From the NCBI GenBank assembly GCA_949128115.1, contig OX421962.1, positions 14,893,262 through 14,957,261 of the forward strand: a stretch of DNA of 64,000 bases, in the 5' to 3' direction. A program made the position numbers and the translations under genes. The DNA is from Anaspis maculata. Lineage: Eukaryota; Arthropoda; Insecta; Coleoptera; Scraptiidae. The notes under the pieces were generated by a model. It did no database searches. It saw nothing but the letters and a program-made list of their open reading frames with translations, and was not told the DNA's origin. Every line of letters begins with the position of its first letter. Within the stretch, counting starts at the first letter, position 1. This document shows positions 23,093-34,609 of the stretch, one piece after another.

Positions 23093-23219
23093 TACAGTAT
23101 ATTTAAATAGCGCGCTTGATGTTCAGGGATATTTCTCGGGATATTTCATTAGGACTCCAAACGGTACACCGATAGCTAGTGCCAGTGCCGAGCCCAAAGA
23201 GCTTCGCTGAGGTTCGAAA

Positions 23220-23560
23220 CATTACAGCAAGACACAAGGGGCTCCGTCCGACGTTACAATAAGACATGAACGGGAGTCATCAAAGTATTCGAAAGCACAA
23301 TAAGACAAAAAGGGGCCCATTTTGGGGTTCTGAATAACACAAGAGCAGATACAAGGGTTCACCAGAGGTGCGAAAGCCACGACAAAATGCAAGAAGGTCC
23401 AGTAGGCTTTCGGAGAACACAAGGAGACACAAACGGGACACACTAGTTCCAAAAGCCACAAGCAGAAGAAGACACAAAAATGGTTCCAAACGACACATGA
23501 AGACATAAGGAGGCCCACAGGGCTTCAAACTAAACATGAAGACATAAAGGCTATTCTGGC
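23220..23560. repeat. Degenerate minisatellite (~40-47 bp unit)
   Basis: Repeated variants of a unit containing ACACA(A/T)GAAGACA(C/T)AA..GG..C....TTCCAAA follow one another with poor conservation. Unit length varies. Short frames across it are incidental. Confidence 0.5.
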
Positions 23561-24758
23561 ATCACACACATGGAATAGGGGGCAAAACTATCAATTATCA
23601 AATATTTTCTGACACACAGAGCCAAAACATCCATGGAGCCAAACGATGACAGCCCGCGAAATTTAAAAAATCTCTCAGTGACTGCGTCTCATTGACGTCC
23701 GTGAGATGTTACACTTCGATCAGTTGAAAGAAGTAACAATGTTTCGCCCGGTAGATATCTCATGTGTAATGTTAATGTTCAATTTAAGTTCATTTCGAAA
23801 CATCTCTCAGATATTACATCGTATAACATCGCGGATGAACATCACATAGATGTGGAAGTAACGTTCATTGTGATGTTATTTTGTGACATGATTGAGATTA
23901 TCTCATTCATGAAACATGACATGCTATGCTGAGTGGGTACACGAAATCGAGTATTTGGGATGACGAATTTCTAAAGACGTTTTTCGTCCTGGACTCCTGG
24001 CGAGCATAAAATTTGTGCACTCGTCAGTTCTACTGCGCTTCGTAACGTCCGCGAAGTTCGTTCCTTTCTCTGGCCTCGCCGGCCATTTCCGAAAACTAAT
24101 TTTCAACTATTCGACGAAGCTAAAATCCATTGGAGACATCACATCCACAGAGATTTTCTAGTGATGTGATTGTCAAGTTTTCCCGCCTTCGAGGAGCGTG
24201 ACACCTGTTAACCAAATGTCATCCGTGACAATCAGGGCTGCCAACCTCCGAGGCATGCGCGGAAATCTACGAGGTCAATCCCGTCCGCCGAACACACACT
24301 CGCCACAGGGAAGACTTTGTGCCCTATCGTCCGGCCATTTTTGCATTTTTATCGTTTCACGCGTTGTTTATAATTTGGTGGCCAATAAAAGCAGTTTTCG
24401 CGCTTTGCGCTGTTAGGATTATTTCTTGTTTTAATAATTCATTCCAAATTATAGTTATTAAGCGAGAATATTACTCATTTTTTCAATTTTTCAGTCAAAT
24501 ACGAAACCAGTATGCAAAAAGCCCTAGTAGGCTGAAAATCGGCTTGAAACTATCTTGAGCTTTGCAGTTTGTTGTAGTTTCAAAACCATTTCCACTCTAA
24601 TAGGAATAGGACTGATTTTCTAGAATCAGCATAAAAGGTCCAAAAGATTTTTGCGGGGTGTTTTTCGGAGAGCTGTATCTCGGAACATATCCATAGGTCA
24701 GTACTCAGTATCATTAATGAATCGGAATCGAATCGAAACACAAAGGAAGGTCACATAC

Positions 24759-24986
24759 CTGGTGCGTGTGCAGATGGGGCGGCGTACAGGCCGTAATTCA
24801 AGTTGCTCGTCGCGATCTTTTTCAGGCCTTGGATGCTGGTGAGCAGGAGGGCCATCTTGGCCAGCAGCAAGGCTTTTCCGCCCAATACGGCGAGAAACTG
24901 AAATCCCATCGGTATCATAATCAGCCCCACGGCCACCATTCCGAACATCATCAAGGACGCCATCATGTGGCGGCGACGGCGTCGTC
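24759..24986 (-). CDS. Osiris exon 4: basic stretch and hydrophobic segment
   Basis: The acceptor TTTCCAG precedes 24986, and the donor CAG|GTATGT follows 24759. It encodes residues 154-229. After an arginine-rich stretch (RRRRRH, about 155-160) comes a hydrophobic region of about 45 residues with IPMGFQFLAVLGGKALLLAK and then ALLLTSIQGLKK. This is the most recognisable Osiris signature: a membrane-embedded segment with a GKALL motif, followed by a basic IQGLKK. It then continues with a tyrosine- and alanine-containing tail. Without splicing the frame would stop 8 bases beyond the donor. Confidence 0.88.
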
Positions 24987-25823
24987 CTGGAAATTACATC
25001 CACAAGTCAGAGCGAGTTCAAGTCGTCGTTTCAAATTTCGCACACTTTCGCATCAATGCCACTTCGGAGAACCATCAGGCGCATATGATAATAATATAAA
25101 GGAAAGGACGCGATGACAAGTTGTTTTTATGGCTTTTCCTGGGAGAGCTCTTTCGTCTTTTTTCTATTGTAATAATATGTCTTTTGTTCGTATTAAGTGA
25201 GTGTTCTATTGTATTTTTTTTTGTTACATGTTATACATTGTTGTTTAATCAAATATCACTCTGGGGCCTTGAAGAAACAACTAGCGCTGGATTTCGGAAA
25301 ATATAATGAAGAACAGCGCCCCATGGACATAAAAGCAGTGAAAGTAAACATTAGCAAAGTTATGCAAAGTGATATCCAAGTGCGATAATTTATTTGAAGT
25401 AAAGTTACTCAATGCCAATTCGTAACAGTAAGTATCTTAAGATTAAATGTGAACGGATAAAAAGTATCTTCAACTCGAGCTGAATGAGAAATTAATAGTA
25501 ATTGATCTTAGGGCTCGATATCTCGCCGGACGTAGGAATCACCATGATAAAAGCGCATAACAAGGTCTATCAACAGATCAAACAGCCGAATTAATGCGGA
25601 ACATCATCGTCATGCCGTCTTCACTTCACGCTTCAGACATGAAACTGAACCATGACACCCGAGCCTCGACCTGAACCCAGCGCTTCGTCCTTGTTGTAAG
25701 CTCATCAGTGCAGGAGCATGTAGGTGTAGGTCCAGAAGCCCGATAATATGGACGCTCTGAAATCACCAGTGTATACCTACCTCAGAATGATACTTGTCTA
25801 CTGAAATTAAACAAGATGCTTAA

Positions 25824-26405
25824 CGTATGGTCCGAAAGTTTTGGAAAATTCAAGTTGGGAGTTCAAAGCAAATAACTTTTTCTGAATAGTCTTCATTTTT
25901 GAACTTGATATTGCAAAAATTGACATCATATATAACAATAACAAATTCATATTCAACATTTAGAAAATGGACCATTATCTTCGATGGATCTCAATTTTCT
26001 TCTGCCATGTTCCATACTTTTCTATATCAATTTTTCAAATGCGAAATTCTCTAATGTTATTGAAAAATGTGACGCCGTAATTGGTCTTCATTTGCAGCTT
26101 CCCATCCCTTGTCGTATACTATCCTGGTCAATACTCACCAAAAGTCTTATATTGGTCGAGCTTGCGGTACATTGGGAGGCAGGAGCTCTGAGAAATTAAT
26201 CCTGCTGTTGTCCAGAGAATGATCGAACATGGCAGAAGAAAACTGAGAGCCATCAAAGATAATGGCCCATCTTCAATATGTTAAATATGAATTTGGAATT
26301 GTTAAAGATAATGCTAGTTTTTGCAATATCAAGTTACAAAATTAAAACTATCCAAAAAAACGTTATTAGCTTTTAAACAGATTCCCAAAACTTTCGGACC
26401 ATACG
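25824..26405. mobile_element. TTAA-flanked foldback element
   Basis: The ends CGTATGGTCCGAAAGTTTTGG and CCAAAACTTTCGGACCATACG are flanked by TTAA on both sides (25820-25823 and 26406-26409). Similarity between arms extends inward to about 26030 and 26220 (TTCTTCTGCCATGTTCC). TTAA duplication is the hallmark of piggyBac-type transposition, although the termini lack the usual CCC start. It sits in Osiris intron 3. Confidence 0.72.
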
Positions 26406-27216
26406 TTAATCGGAAGTTTTCATCGATGATTCTATCAGTACATTCGACCACTAAGAGGTAATGGGCTAAGACATCAAAAGGGCCAGTAGTTTTATCGTTG
26501 TGTGCTATTCACTATCAGATATTCCGACCATGTTTGACAAAGCTTGGCTTTAGATTTGTCAACATTGATTTCGGCGAGTGGAAATCTCAATCTAGCCGTA
26601 GATACCCCAGCAGAACGAATCTGACATTCAAACTAGCACTGACATCAAAGGACTTTGCATCAAACTTCAATTAAGCCATGATAAATTGAAAACTATATAC
26701 ATTATGCGGAGCTCGATTAAATCCAACACAAACACACAAACCTAGAGCTTAGAACCCGTGCTTATTGCTTGCCTACGTGGAAATTAAACCTATACCTGCC
26801 GACTTTCGCTCTGTTGTTTTCGATTAGGCGCCCTCTGCCAGAGCTTTGAGAAAAAGCGCAGTTATTAGGTGCGTTCTCCTCGGCAATTTCCATGCTAAAT
26901 GAAGCCATTAGAGGGCACTAATTGGGTTTTGTAGCAAAAAAGTGATCATTATGGGTGAACATTAGCGGGAGGAGAAACGAAGGGAGAAGGACAGATGGTA
27001 AAATGCTTGGAAAATGTATGCATCGGGGCAATAATTAGAAAGAGATGTATCTTTTAGAGGAAAGTGTTATTCGCTATTCAGTAAAGTTGAGATGAACTAT
27101 ACGACAAGATAAAGTCTGTTGGCTTAGTGAGGGGTGGCTTGTATCAATTTTTCGTTGTGCTATTCGGACATTGTGCACCAGTCACCTGCTTTGAGCTTTC
27201 GATAAAATAAGCTAGC

Positions 27217-27341
27217 TACCGTATGATCAAAAACTTTCCCCTTTAGGCAGACTGTGGCCCGGCCAAAATCAACCTCGTTTGCCTGCCAATGCCAAGACCA
27301 CAGCCTGCCTACAGGAGGATAGTTTTTGATCATATCGTACC
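27217..27341. mobile_element. Short MITE
   Basis: Termini of about 40 bp (CGTATGATCAAAAACT..., GGCAGACTGTGG, against CCACAGCCTGCC...AGTTTTTGATCATATCG) around a 45 bp core. Confidence 0.68.
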
Positions 27342-27677
27342 TACTCGAACCGTACTATTATTACTGGAGCAATTACGAATGAGTAGGCAACCAGTTATAC
27401 AATCTCATATTTCTTCTTTTCAATCAGAAAAACTGAAACACATAGTCCCTTAGTTTTACGACGACCGGGAAATTGAATTCGCAACGTGCTTTTGTGGAAA
27501 CACTGCAAAAACTGAAGAAATAATTAATTGGTCGCCTAATGCTCATTGGTGACTGCTCTTAGGGCCAATGTTGGTTGCACAAATCAAAGGGAACATCTTC
27601 CAGAGTATAAATAAATATACGCAGGGGGAAATGAATATCCCAATAAAAAAATAGGTATACAAAAAACAACTTACTAC

Positions 27678-27841
27678 CTTCGGGCTTGAGGCCCCGTCCC
27701 TCCGCGTTCATGTCTATTTTCAGAACGTGAGTGCTGAAAACGTGGGCGACCCTTCGGAGAACCTGATTTTCCCAATCGCTTCCCATTCCGTTATCCTGCA
27801 GCTCCCGCTGCCGGGCCATCGACTGGACAGCTCTCGAGTCC
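27678..27841 (-). CDS. Osiris exon 3: middle region
   Basis: The acceptor ATTGCAG precedes 27841, and the donor AAG|GTAGTA follows 27678. It completes residue 99 and encodes residues 100-153 plus one base. The sequence ends with a VAHVFSTHVLKIDM-type strand, which corresponds to the conserved segment that precedes the basic and transmembrane part in Osiris proteins (hydrophobic residue, THxL, hydrophobic, D). Phase (2 in, 1 out) agrees with both neighbouring exons. The exon is isolated between two large introns. Confidence 0.8.
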
Positions 27842-28099
27842 CTGCAATATAAAGAATCATTAAGAAATTAATCGCCCACTCGTTTAAAATCCCTCCGAAG
27901 CTCTCCAGATTATGTTTATTGTATAGAGAACGATGATCCGGAATTGATTGGTTTTCCATCAAGTGTAGACGCTACTTCCGGGAGCTAGCTTTCTCTGGAA
28001 CACAAGGACAAAATGAAATGATCCCGTTATGAGTATGGAGCAGAGTGTAAAAGGAGCAAACAGATTTCATCATCTCGGCTGGAATAATAATTATTATCC

Positions 28100-29225
28100 C
28101 GCTCGCGTATAAACGTAGGTATATACTTTCTATAACTGGAGCAACAAGGGTCGCGAGGAGCATGGCAGATGAAGAGAGGGGAAATTAATATCGCCAAGAA
28201 TAATTTATGAGGTCTCTGTGCTTGGTTGTTGCAGTAACCGTGGGCGGAGAGGATCTTTGTGTTGGTAATCGTCTAAATTGGTTGTGGGATTGCGGATTTG
28301 GGCATCAAAAAAAAAAGATTTGGCTCTGTGGTCTCGGGGGTATTTGCCACGTGGTGGAGGTTTTCGTGTAATCAAATTACCTGAGCCAGATTTTTATGGA
28401 AATTAAATCGGAATGTAACAGTCTTGCCCGCAAAGTCGTCAGCCTTTGGCTATGATTTTTACTTTCTAAAAATAACTCACTTGGTACCTAACACCTGCTT
28501 AACCTCCCGAACGAGCTCCCGAAGGACCTTTTCGTTGATAAAAACGCCTCGAAAAACGCCTTTCGCAACTTGCCGAAGCATGCTACAGGCTTGGGGTAAT
28601 TACTCCAAAATACCTACCACGACACTTAGAAGGATTTCCTACAGTTGTTTGGAAATACACCACTTACCTAGATAAGATTACTGAAAAAAAAAACAGTTTG
28701 CCATTAACTATGTATACTAGAGACTTTATAGAAAACTGTGAAGAAAACTAACTCTTGAAAGTCGCACAGTGAAGCGTAATAAAACTGTTTAAAAGCTTAA
28801 TCGCATTTTCTCTGGAGGTTTCAAGAAAACATGGTAACTCTTAGTTTCGCTTAGAAGCGCTTTACAACTCTAAACTTGAAAGACATTTTGTAGCTTTATG
28901 AAAGTTTCCAAGAGGTCACTTTGCAGCTGTTCGCTCAAAATCATGAGGTTTCACATATTATAACTTCTTCAGATGCCATTTTGGGCATTCTGAGATTCTA
29001 GGAAACTTTGTGGCGCTTAGTAATCCGCTTAGTAAATAAGCGTTTAGATACCCTTTTGTAGCGTTCTAATGTTTCTAAAAAAAAAAACAACTTTGAAGCT
29101 GGGGCGAACCTAACCGCCTTTAATCGAGCTATTATATGTGAATATTCAGAGTCAAGTCAATCATTAAATGAAAAGGCATTTAATTCATACGTGAGAACTG
29201 AGCAAATCTCTATAACATTATGATT
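28100..29225. other. Intronic sequence, no element resolved
   Basis: Osiris intron 2. A segment at about 28490-28600 reads on the plus strand as a short NLPNELPKDLF-like peptide, similar in flavour to a LINE C-terminus but too short to call. The rest is AT-rich without recognisable content. Confidence 0.35.
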
Positions 29226-29228
29226 CAA

Positions 29229-31227
29229 TTAGGCATTCCCACATGACGTCACGAGCTCGTCAGTGTTGCCAACCTAGTTGAATTTATAACCTCAAAAAAG
29301 TGTTCAGGAACAACCTGCGTTGTTATGATTGGAAAAAAAGTACTTTTTGAGATTTTGGATGACTCAGGAAGCAAGTTTGTGCGTGATTATTATTCACAAA
29401 ACTTCGGAGTTTCGATCAATACCGACAGTTGGAAGTGTATTGACCTAGATAGCTCAATAAACAAGAAAGTTTGGTGAAGTGCTTGAATCTTTTTTGTCGA
29501 AAAAAAAGAAATCCGTGGCTTTTTTGAAAAACTGGACTCTTGGAAGGAAAGAGCATCTCAGGAAGTATCTCAAAGTGCCAAGAAATGCAACCCAAAGACA
29601 TCTGCGAAGGAGAGAATATGCCGGTTTATTATCCTGCCGATAAGGTAAAAAGCTGACTAAATTGTTGGAATGCAGAATAAATGTGAGATGATTTTTACAA
29701 ATTATCCACTACTAAGCGCCCTTCTGATTTCAGAAAGTATGGCTGTGGCAAAAACTGTGACCTGTGGCGATCTCGAAATGGGAAAATCCAGCGACCAAGG
29801 AATTTCTAAGTTGACCACAATTTTACTTCAAATCCTGCTTACAAGAAGAAATTTCAGGATTTTTTAAGCAATGTGTCTTGACACGATTAAGCCATCAACT
29901 GAAAATTCGAGATGGTCAAGTGAGGTGTACAATTTGGTCATCAGAAGATGAAGATACTCGGAGCCGATCCCATCTGGTTCACACGTGCTTATATCACAGC
30001 GAATATTACAACTACAGTGAAGTAGAAAATGGAAACTATTGTCAATTCAAACATCTAGGCTTGTGAAAGCAATGGAGAAAGCATGGCTAGAGATGTAGTG
30101 GGTTCAATGAACTTTGGGTTCAACCAAAGTTGGGGTGGAGCTTGGAGTGGTTGAATCTTTTTTTTGAGGGAAAAATGAGAAATTCATGGTTTTCTCGAAA
30201 CGCTGGGCTCGTGGAAGTACGAGGCGTCACAGGATGTATCCCAAAGCGCAAAGAAATGGAAAGGAGTAAGAAAGGAATACACTTGAAAAAATATACGGAG
30301 ATTGTACCGATAACGATTAGGATGGGTAACTAAATTGCTGTAATACAGTTATGATGTTTGCACGAAATTATCTGTTGCTAAGCCTATCTAGTTTCAGGAA
30401 GTACCTGTGTCAAAAATTGTGGTTTTCGGCAATCTAAAAATGGGAAAATCTAAGGACTGAGGAATTGCTACGTCGACCACAATTTGGAGCCTAGATTCTT
30501 CAATAGAACAATAAATTTTTGTATTTTAAAAAAATGTATCTCGACACAAACAAGTTGTTAAAAATTCAATATCGTTGAATCAGGTGTGAATTTCTGTCAA
30601 GGAGGGCTCCTATGACCGAATACATCTTCGGTGGCCGAGCAGCTGTTCGAGTTAAACTTCCATGTTTTGCCTCTGTCCATATTTTACAACCGAAGTGAAG
30701 ACATTCCTGCACTTTTAAAATATAAAATATAAACAAAAACTATTGTTTGTTTCTCTCATCCAGCAGTGAAAGCTGGGCCTCAAGTATTTGGGTGATTGAG
30801 AAGCACAAACCGAAGAGGTACAACATACCTAGCCCTATACAAGGCATATCACTTCAGCAATGCCGGGAATGTGAACCCCCAACATTCAGGTGAGGTTTGG
30901 TGGCAAAGTTCATGGCCAATTTCGTCGGAAAATACGAATTTTCACCACTACCCTGTGCAGGTAACCTAACATGTTTGGCTTGCTTTTTTACAGAAAAACA
31001 CTTTTCCACGAGAACTTATTCTGCAGGTGCATTAAGGAGATTGCTTTGAACTTGATACAAAAGTTTCAAACTCAAACTCAAAAAGGTAGCCAAGGGAAAA
31101 AATGTAGAAACTGGAACTCCATAAGCGCCATGTAGTTGGGTTGTCCCCCTAACATTATTTGGTTCAAATTTGGCGGGCAATTCTGGACAGTTGGCAACAC
31201 TGCTGTGACGTCAATAGAAATGCCTAA
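29229..31227. mobile_element. Degenerate DNA element with TTAGGCATT ends and an internal direct duplication
   Basis: The left end TTAGGCATTCCCACATGACGTCAC...AGTGTTGCCAAC is mirrored at the right end (GTTGGCAACACTGCTGTGACGTCAATAGAAATGCCTAA). Inside, about 29450-29870 is repeated in direct orientation at about 30145-30530. Both copies keep a short coding-like segment resembling WKxxASQxVSQSAKK. No intact frame exists, and the superfamily is not recognised. Confidence 0.6.
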
Positions 31228-31474
31228 TACCAACACAACTGCACTTGGCCCCGCATACCAATCTCTGGCGCGGCGCGTCGTCCCATACTCGCGCTAGATC
31301 AAGTTACCCGATGGAAATGTTTTCGACGACTATACGCCGTTCGCTGTCGTTTTGGCTTGGAATGCAGGAGTATCGATGGAGATTAACCCTGTCTACCTGG
31401 ACCAATCCGCCTAGGCTGCCGTCCGTTCCCGATTTGTCATAACCGTTGTCGAGTGCTTCTGCGAGTCTGCTAGA

Positions 31475-31790
31475 GGAGAGTTTCGACCCACTTCGAGGAC
31501 TCTGAGTTGAGATCTGTTGATGCTCCACTTCGAGGATTCTGAGTTGAGATCCGTTGATGCTGAGTTTCGACCCATCTGGAGGACGTAGAGTTGCGACCTT
31601 TCGATGACGCATTTTGACCCACCTGGGAATGCTGAGTTAAAACCCTGGTTGATGCGTCTTGATCCACCTGGAGAATGTAGAGTTGAGATTCATCGATGAT
31701 GCGTTTCGATCCCCCTTGAGAACGTCGAGTTGGGATCCTTCCAAGATGAGTTTTGACCCACCTAGAGACTGATGAGTTGCTACTCTTGGA
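31475..31790. repeat. Minisatellite, ~60 bp unit
   Basis: Five or so imperfect copies of a unit containing GAGTTTCGACCCACCTGGAGGA...GAGTTGAGATCC.TTGATG run in tandem. Minus-strand frames across it (31470-31877) encode a matching repeated SSRWVETxxxRISTQ-type peptide, probably by chance. Confidence 0.6.
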
Positions 31791-31879
31791 CGAGTTTCGA
31801 GTTCTGGTACTCGCACAAGCGTTACCAGAACCTTCAAGGTCACTGCAACTTTGTGAGACTTCCCCAGAAGACTTCATTT

Positions 31880-32625
31880 TAGTTTTTGTTAGTCTCTTGA
31901 AACGCTGGTATACCTATTCATTATTATTATGAGCTGCGTTGCCTTGCCCCTGCACTGAATCACTTACCGTGGGTTCCACAAAACCCATAATATCAGTTGA
32001 TTCGCGATTTTTGTTTGTCAATTTGTAGCTGACTGATCAATGTAAATGCTGGTTTATCCCTCAATAATGGGTCTCCGGGACATGTTTCCAGGCATTAAGT
32101 TAGCTGATTGCATCAGTTAATCTGCAATCAGCCTTGATCGCTGATCATCTTTTTTGTGGAACTGACGGCTAGCTTATTGTACTCAACCAACCGGACTCAC
32201 CGAGCCGCAAAGATGTTTGATAATCGGTTCATCCAAGTAGTGGGACCGACAAGCACACGGCTTGACCTTGACTCCGTTTTTGACCCCCGAAAGCAGGTGC
32301 GGATGTCGGACACATTCATGCATACGTTCCTGACTTTCTCAGCCTCCCTGACTGCGCTGTCGGTTCTCCTCTACACATTGCCGTACTGCTGGTTGTAGGC
32401 ATGTTATACTCGGGGGGTTTGCCTAGGACCACCCGAGAAAAAGTTTCAGCCGGCGCTTAAAATCAGATGAGACCTGCCAGTGGCTCGCCCACTGGCACTT
32501 CTTACCGACGGTGTCCCATCCAAATTTTGACCGCACTGAGCGTTGCTGCAGTCAAATTATTACCCAAATGAAGGGGTGTTCTAGACGCCATGCCCTTCTC
32601 CTGATATACCTAACTCACATTCTAA
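31880..32625. other. Unassigned GC-richer segment in Osiris intron 2
   Basis: About 32150-32560 is more GC-rich than its surroundings and has a 60-codon plus-strand frame after an ATG at 32213, but no known domain. It could be a fragment of an unrecognised element. Nothing firmer is visible. Confidence 0.3.
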
Positions 32626-32627
32626 TA

Positions 32628-33433
32628 CAGGGTGTCCCAGCTAAAACAATCCAGCGCGACTTTTTCAGAAAATATCAAGGCAGCAAAAAAAAAATCGCAA
32701 TTGGGGGGAAGCCTGATTTTTGAGCTTTCTTTTGAGGGGGCACCTAAGCTTGTAGGTGCTCTAGTTTCCAAGAAAATGCAATTTAAATCGGGAGAGTCAC
32801 AAGAATTCGAAAATTCATGACCGACAAAACAAAATACTTCATATGGAAAAAAATCCTGTTTCTCTGGGCTTTCCATTGATGTGTCGCCGATGTCTGTACC
32901 TAGCCCAATAAGCCAGAAATTCTGCCTCAAAGTCCAGCAAACACAATAATCGGAATCCGTAACGTCACCGATCACACACTTGTTGATTTTAACACCAGCC
33001 GTTACTAGGACTTTCTAACCTGAAATACCTGGATTCTTCATAGCAATGAATACTGGCTGATGTGAAAATCAACAAGTGTGTGATCGGTGACGTCGTTAAT
33101 AATTCCGATTATTGTGTTTGCTGGACTTTGAGGCAGAATTTCTGGCTTATTGGGCGAGGTACAGACATCGGCGACACATCTATGGAAAACCCAGAAAAAA
33201 AAGGATTCTTTTTCATCTGGAGCATTTTGTTTTGTCGGTCATGAATTTTTGAATTCTTGTGACTCGCCAGATTCAAAATGCATTTTCTTGGAAACTAGAG
33301 CACCTACAAGCATATCGACGCCCCCTCAAAAGAAAGCTAAAAGATCAGGCTTCACCCCAATTGGAATTTTGTTGTTGTTGCTTTGCTATCTTCTGAGAAA
33401 ATGACGCTGGATTGTTTTAGCTGGGACAGCCTG
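32628..33433. mobile_element. TA-flanked foldback element (CAGGGTGTCCCAGCTAAAAC)
   Basis: Two arms of about 375 bp (32628-33000 and 33056-33433) are separated by a 55 bp loop. Ends CAGGGTGTCCC... and ...GGGACAGCCTG are flanked by TA. Mariner-type non-autonomous architecture. The arms differ at scattered positions but stay alignable throughout. Confidence 0.88.
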
Positions 33434-34332
33434 TATGTAGCTCAAATTAATCAGCTCCTGTTTCCTGTTTCGTAGCGGTCTGAAAGTTTCCAAAAGAACT
33501 CTATTCAATTTATAACCGTTGCATCCCATTCCCTCTACATACAGACTTTCTTAGTTTGGTGATTGACTTAAGGATAAATTACGAGAGAACAAAGAAGGAA
33601 CAAGGGCCAAAATATCGGAAAATTGAATTAAATCATAAATGTACCCCACCACAAATTGGATACGGAATCCATGCCCGCGCCCACACACTGTGCAACGCTA
33701 ACGCTAACTAAGTCGGTTTGATCCTGATAATAGTATCTACCTCCATGAAATCCTATCTGCTAATCCCGTTATACCTGCTCTTTTAGACTGTTCTGGACTG
33801 AACTGACCTCTTCCTGTCGCATTTCATGAACCATAAAGTCGCCACTAACAAGCGCCAAGCCAGATTGATTTATGGCTCCCGTCGAATCGACTCTATTTAC
33901 AATTCAATTTTGTGAACTCCTCCCCCCCCTCCTCACCTTCTCCCGGCTTATAACGAAACTGAGTAATGGATTTGTTCCTTTTCCTTATCCAGGAAAGTAG
34001 CGGGGTGGCGTTTCAATTTACTGCTCCTGGAATGTAAACGAGAATGGAATAAGTGGCAATCAGGAATTGGGTTGTAAAATCTTCAGCCATTAGATACGAC
34101 GAGGCGCAATGACCCTACATCGCTGATGATGTGTCATTGATACACCGTCCGTTAGTGTTATTGATGTAAATGGATGGGTAAATAATGGATCTCGCTTCGA
34201 TACGTCTGGGGGGTTGTTTTTGCTATACCTACTTGGGTATGACCTATCCGCGATGTTTTTCTACGCAGCATGAAAATAAAGCTGAAATAAAGTGATAGAT
34301 AGGTAGGTCACTGAAGCTCATATAACATCGAC

Positions 34333-34370
34333 ATACCATACCATACCATACCATAACATACCATAACACC
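34333..34370 (+). repeat. (CCATA)n microsatellite
   Basis: Seven pentamer-like units CATAC/CCATA with one or two variants. Confidence 0.85.
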
Positions 34371-34609
34371 CATAAGGTCCAAATCCCGAAAGATTTCCAG
34401 TTAGTGATTCCAAGAAAAGTTGAGCTCCATCAGGTCAAGGCAAGATACTCAAAATGGTACTAAGCCCGATTTCAAAATGTAAGAAAAAAATACAGAGCGC
34501 TATAGCTTGCGCATCGCATACATGCAATGAAGCGGAGCATGATTATTCGATCGTTCACAAAGAAACTTGCTAAGTATAGCAATGGGTCTGTAAAGTTTGT
34601 GTAGCTACA

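Larger units (their letters stand above)
22622..23937. mobile_element. TA-flanked element with TCAGCAT ends, tRNA-like segment and tandem repeats
   Basis: The ends CCCACTCAGCAT and ATGCTGAGTGGG are flanked by TA (22620-22621 and 23938-23939). Subterminal regions contain many inverted copies of an ACATCTCTGTGACATC-like sequence. The interior holds a tRNA-like stretch (about 23003-23092, minus strand) and a degenerate minisatellite (about 23220-23560). No transposase frame. It lies in Osiris intron 4. Confidence 0.75.

Noticed and set aside
28490..28610. A LINE C-terminus-like peptide in Osiris intron 2
   Set aside because: The similarity is short and unsupported by a 3' tail or adjacent RT sequence.
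23220..31790. CRISPR-like arrays at the two minisatellites
   Set aside because: Units are degenerate, contiguous and without spacers, and the genome is eukaryotic.
31470..31877. A 135-codon minus-strand serine-rich frame
   Set aside because: It is a translation of a tandem repeat, and no start context or conservation supports it.
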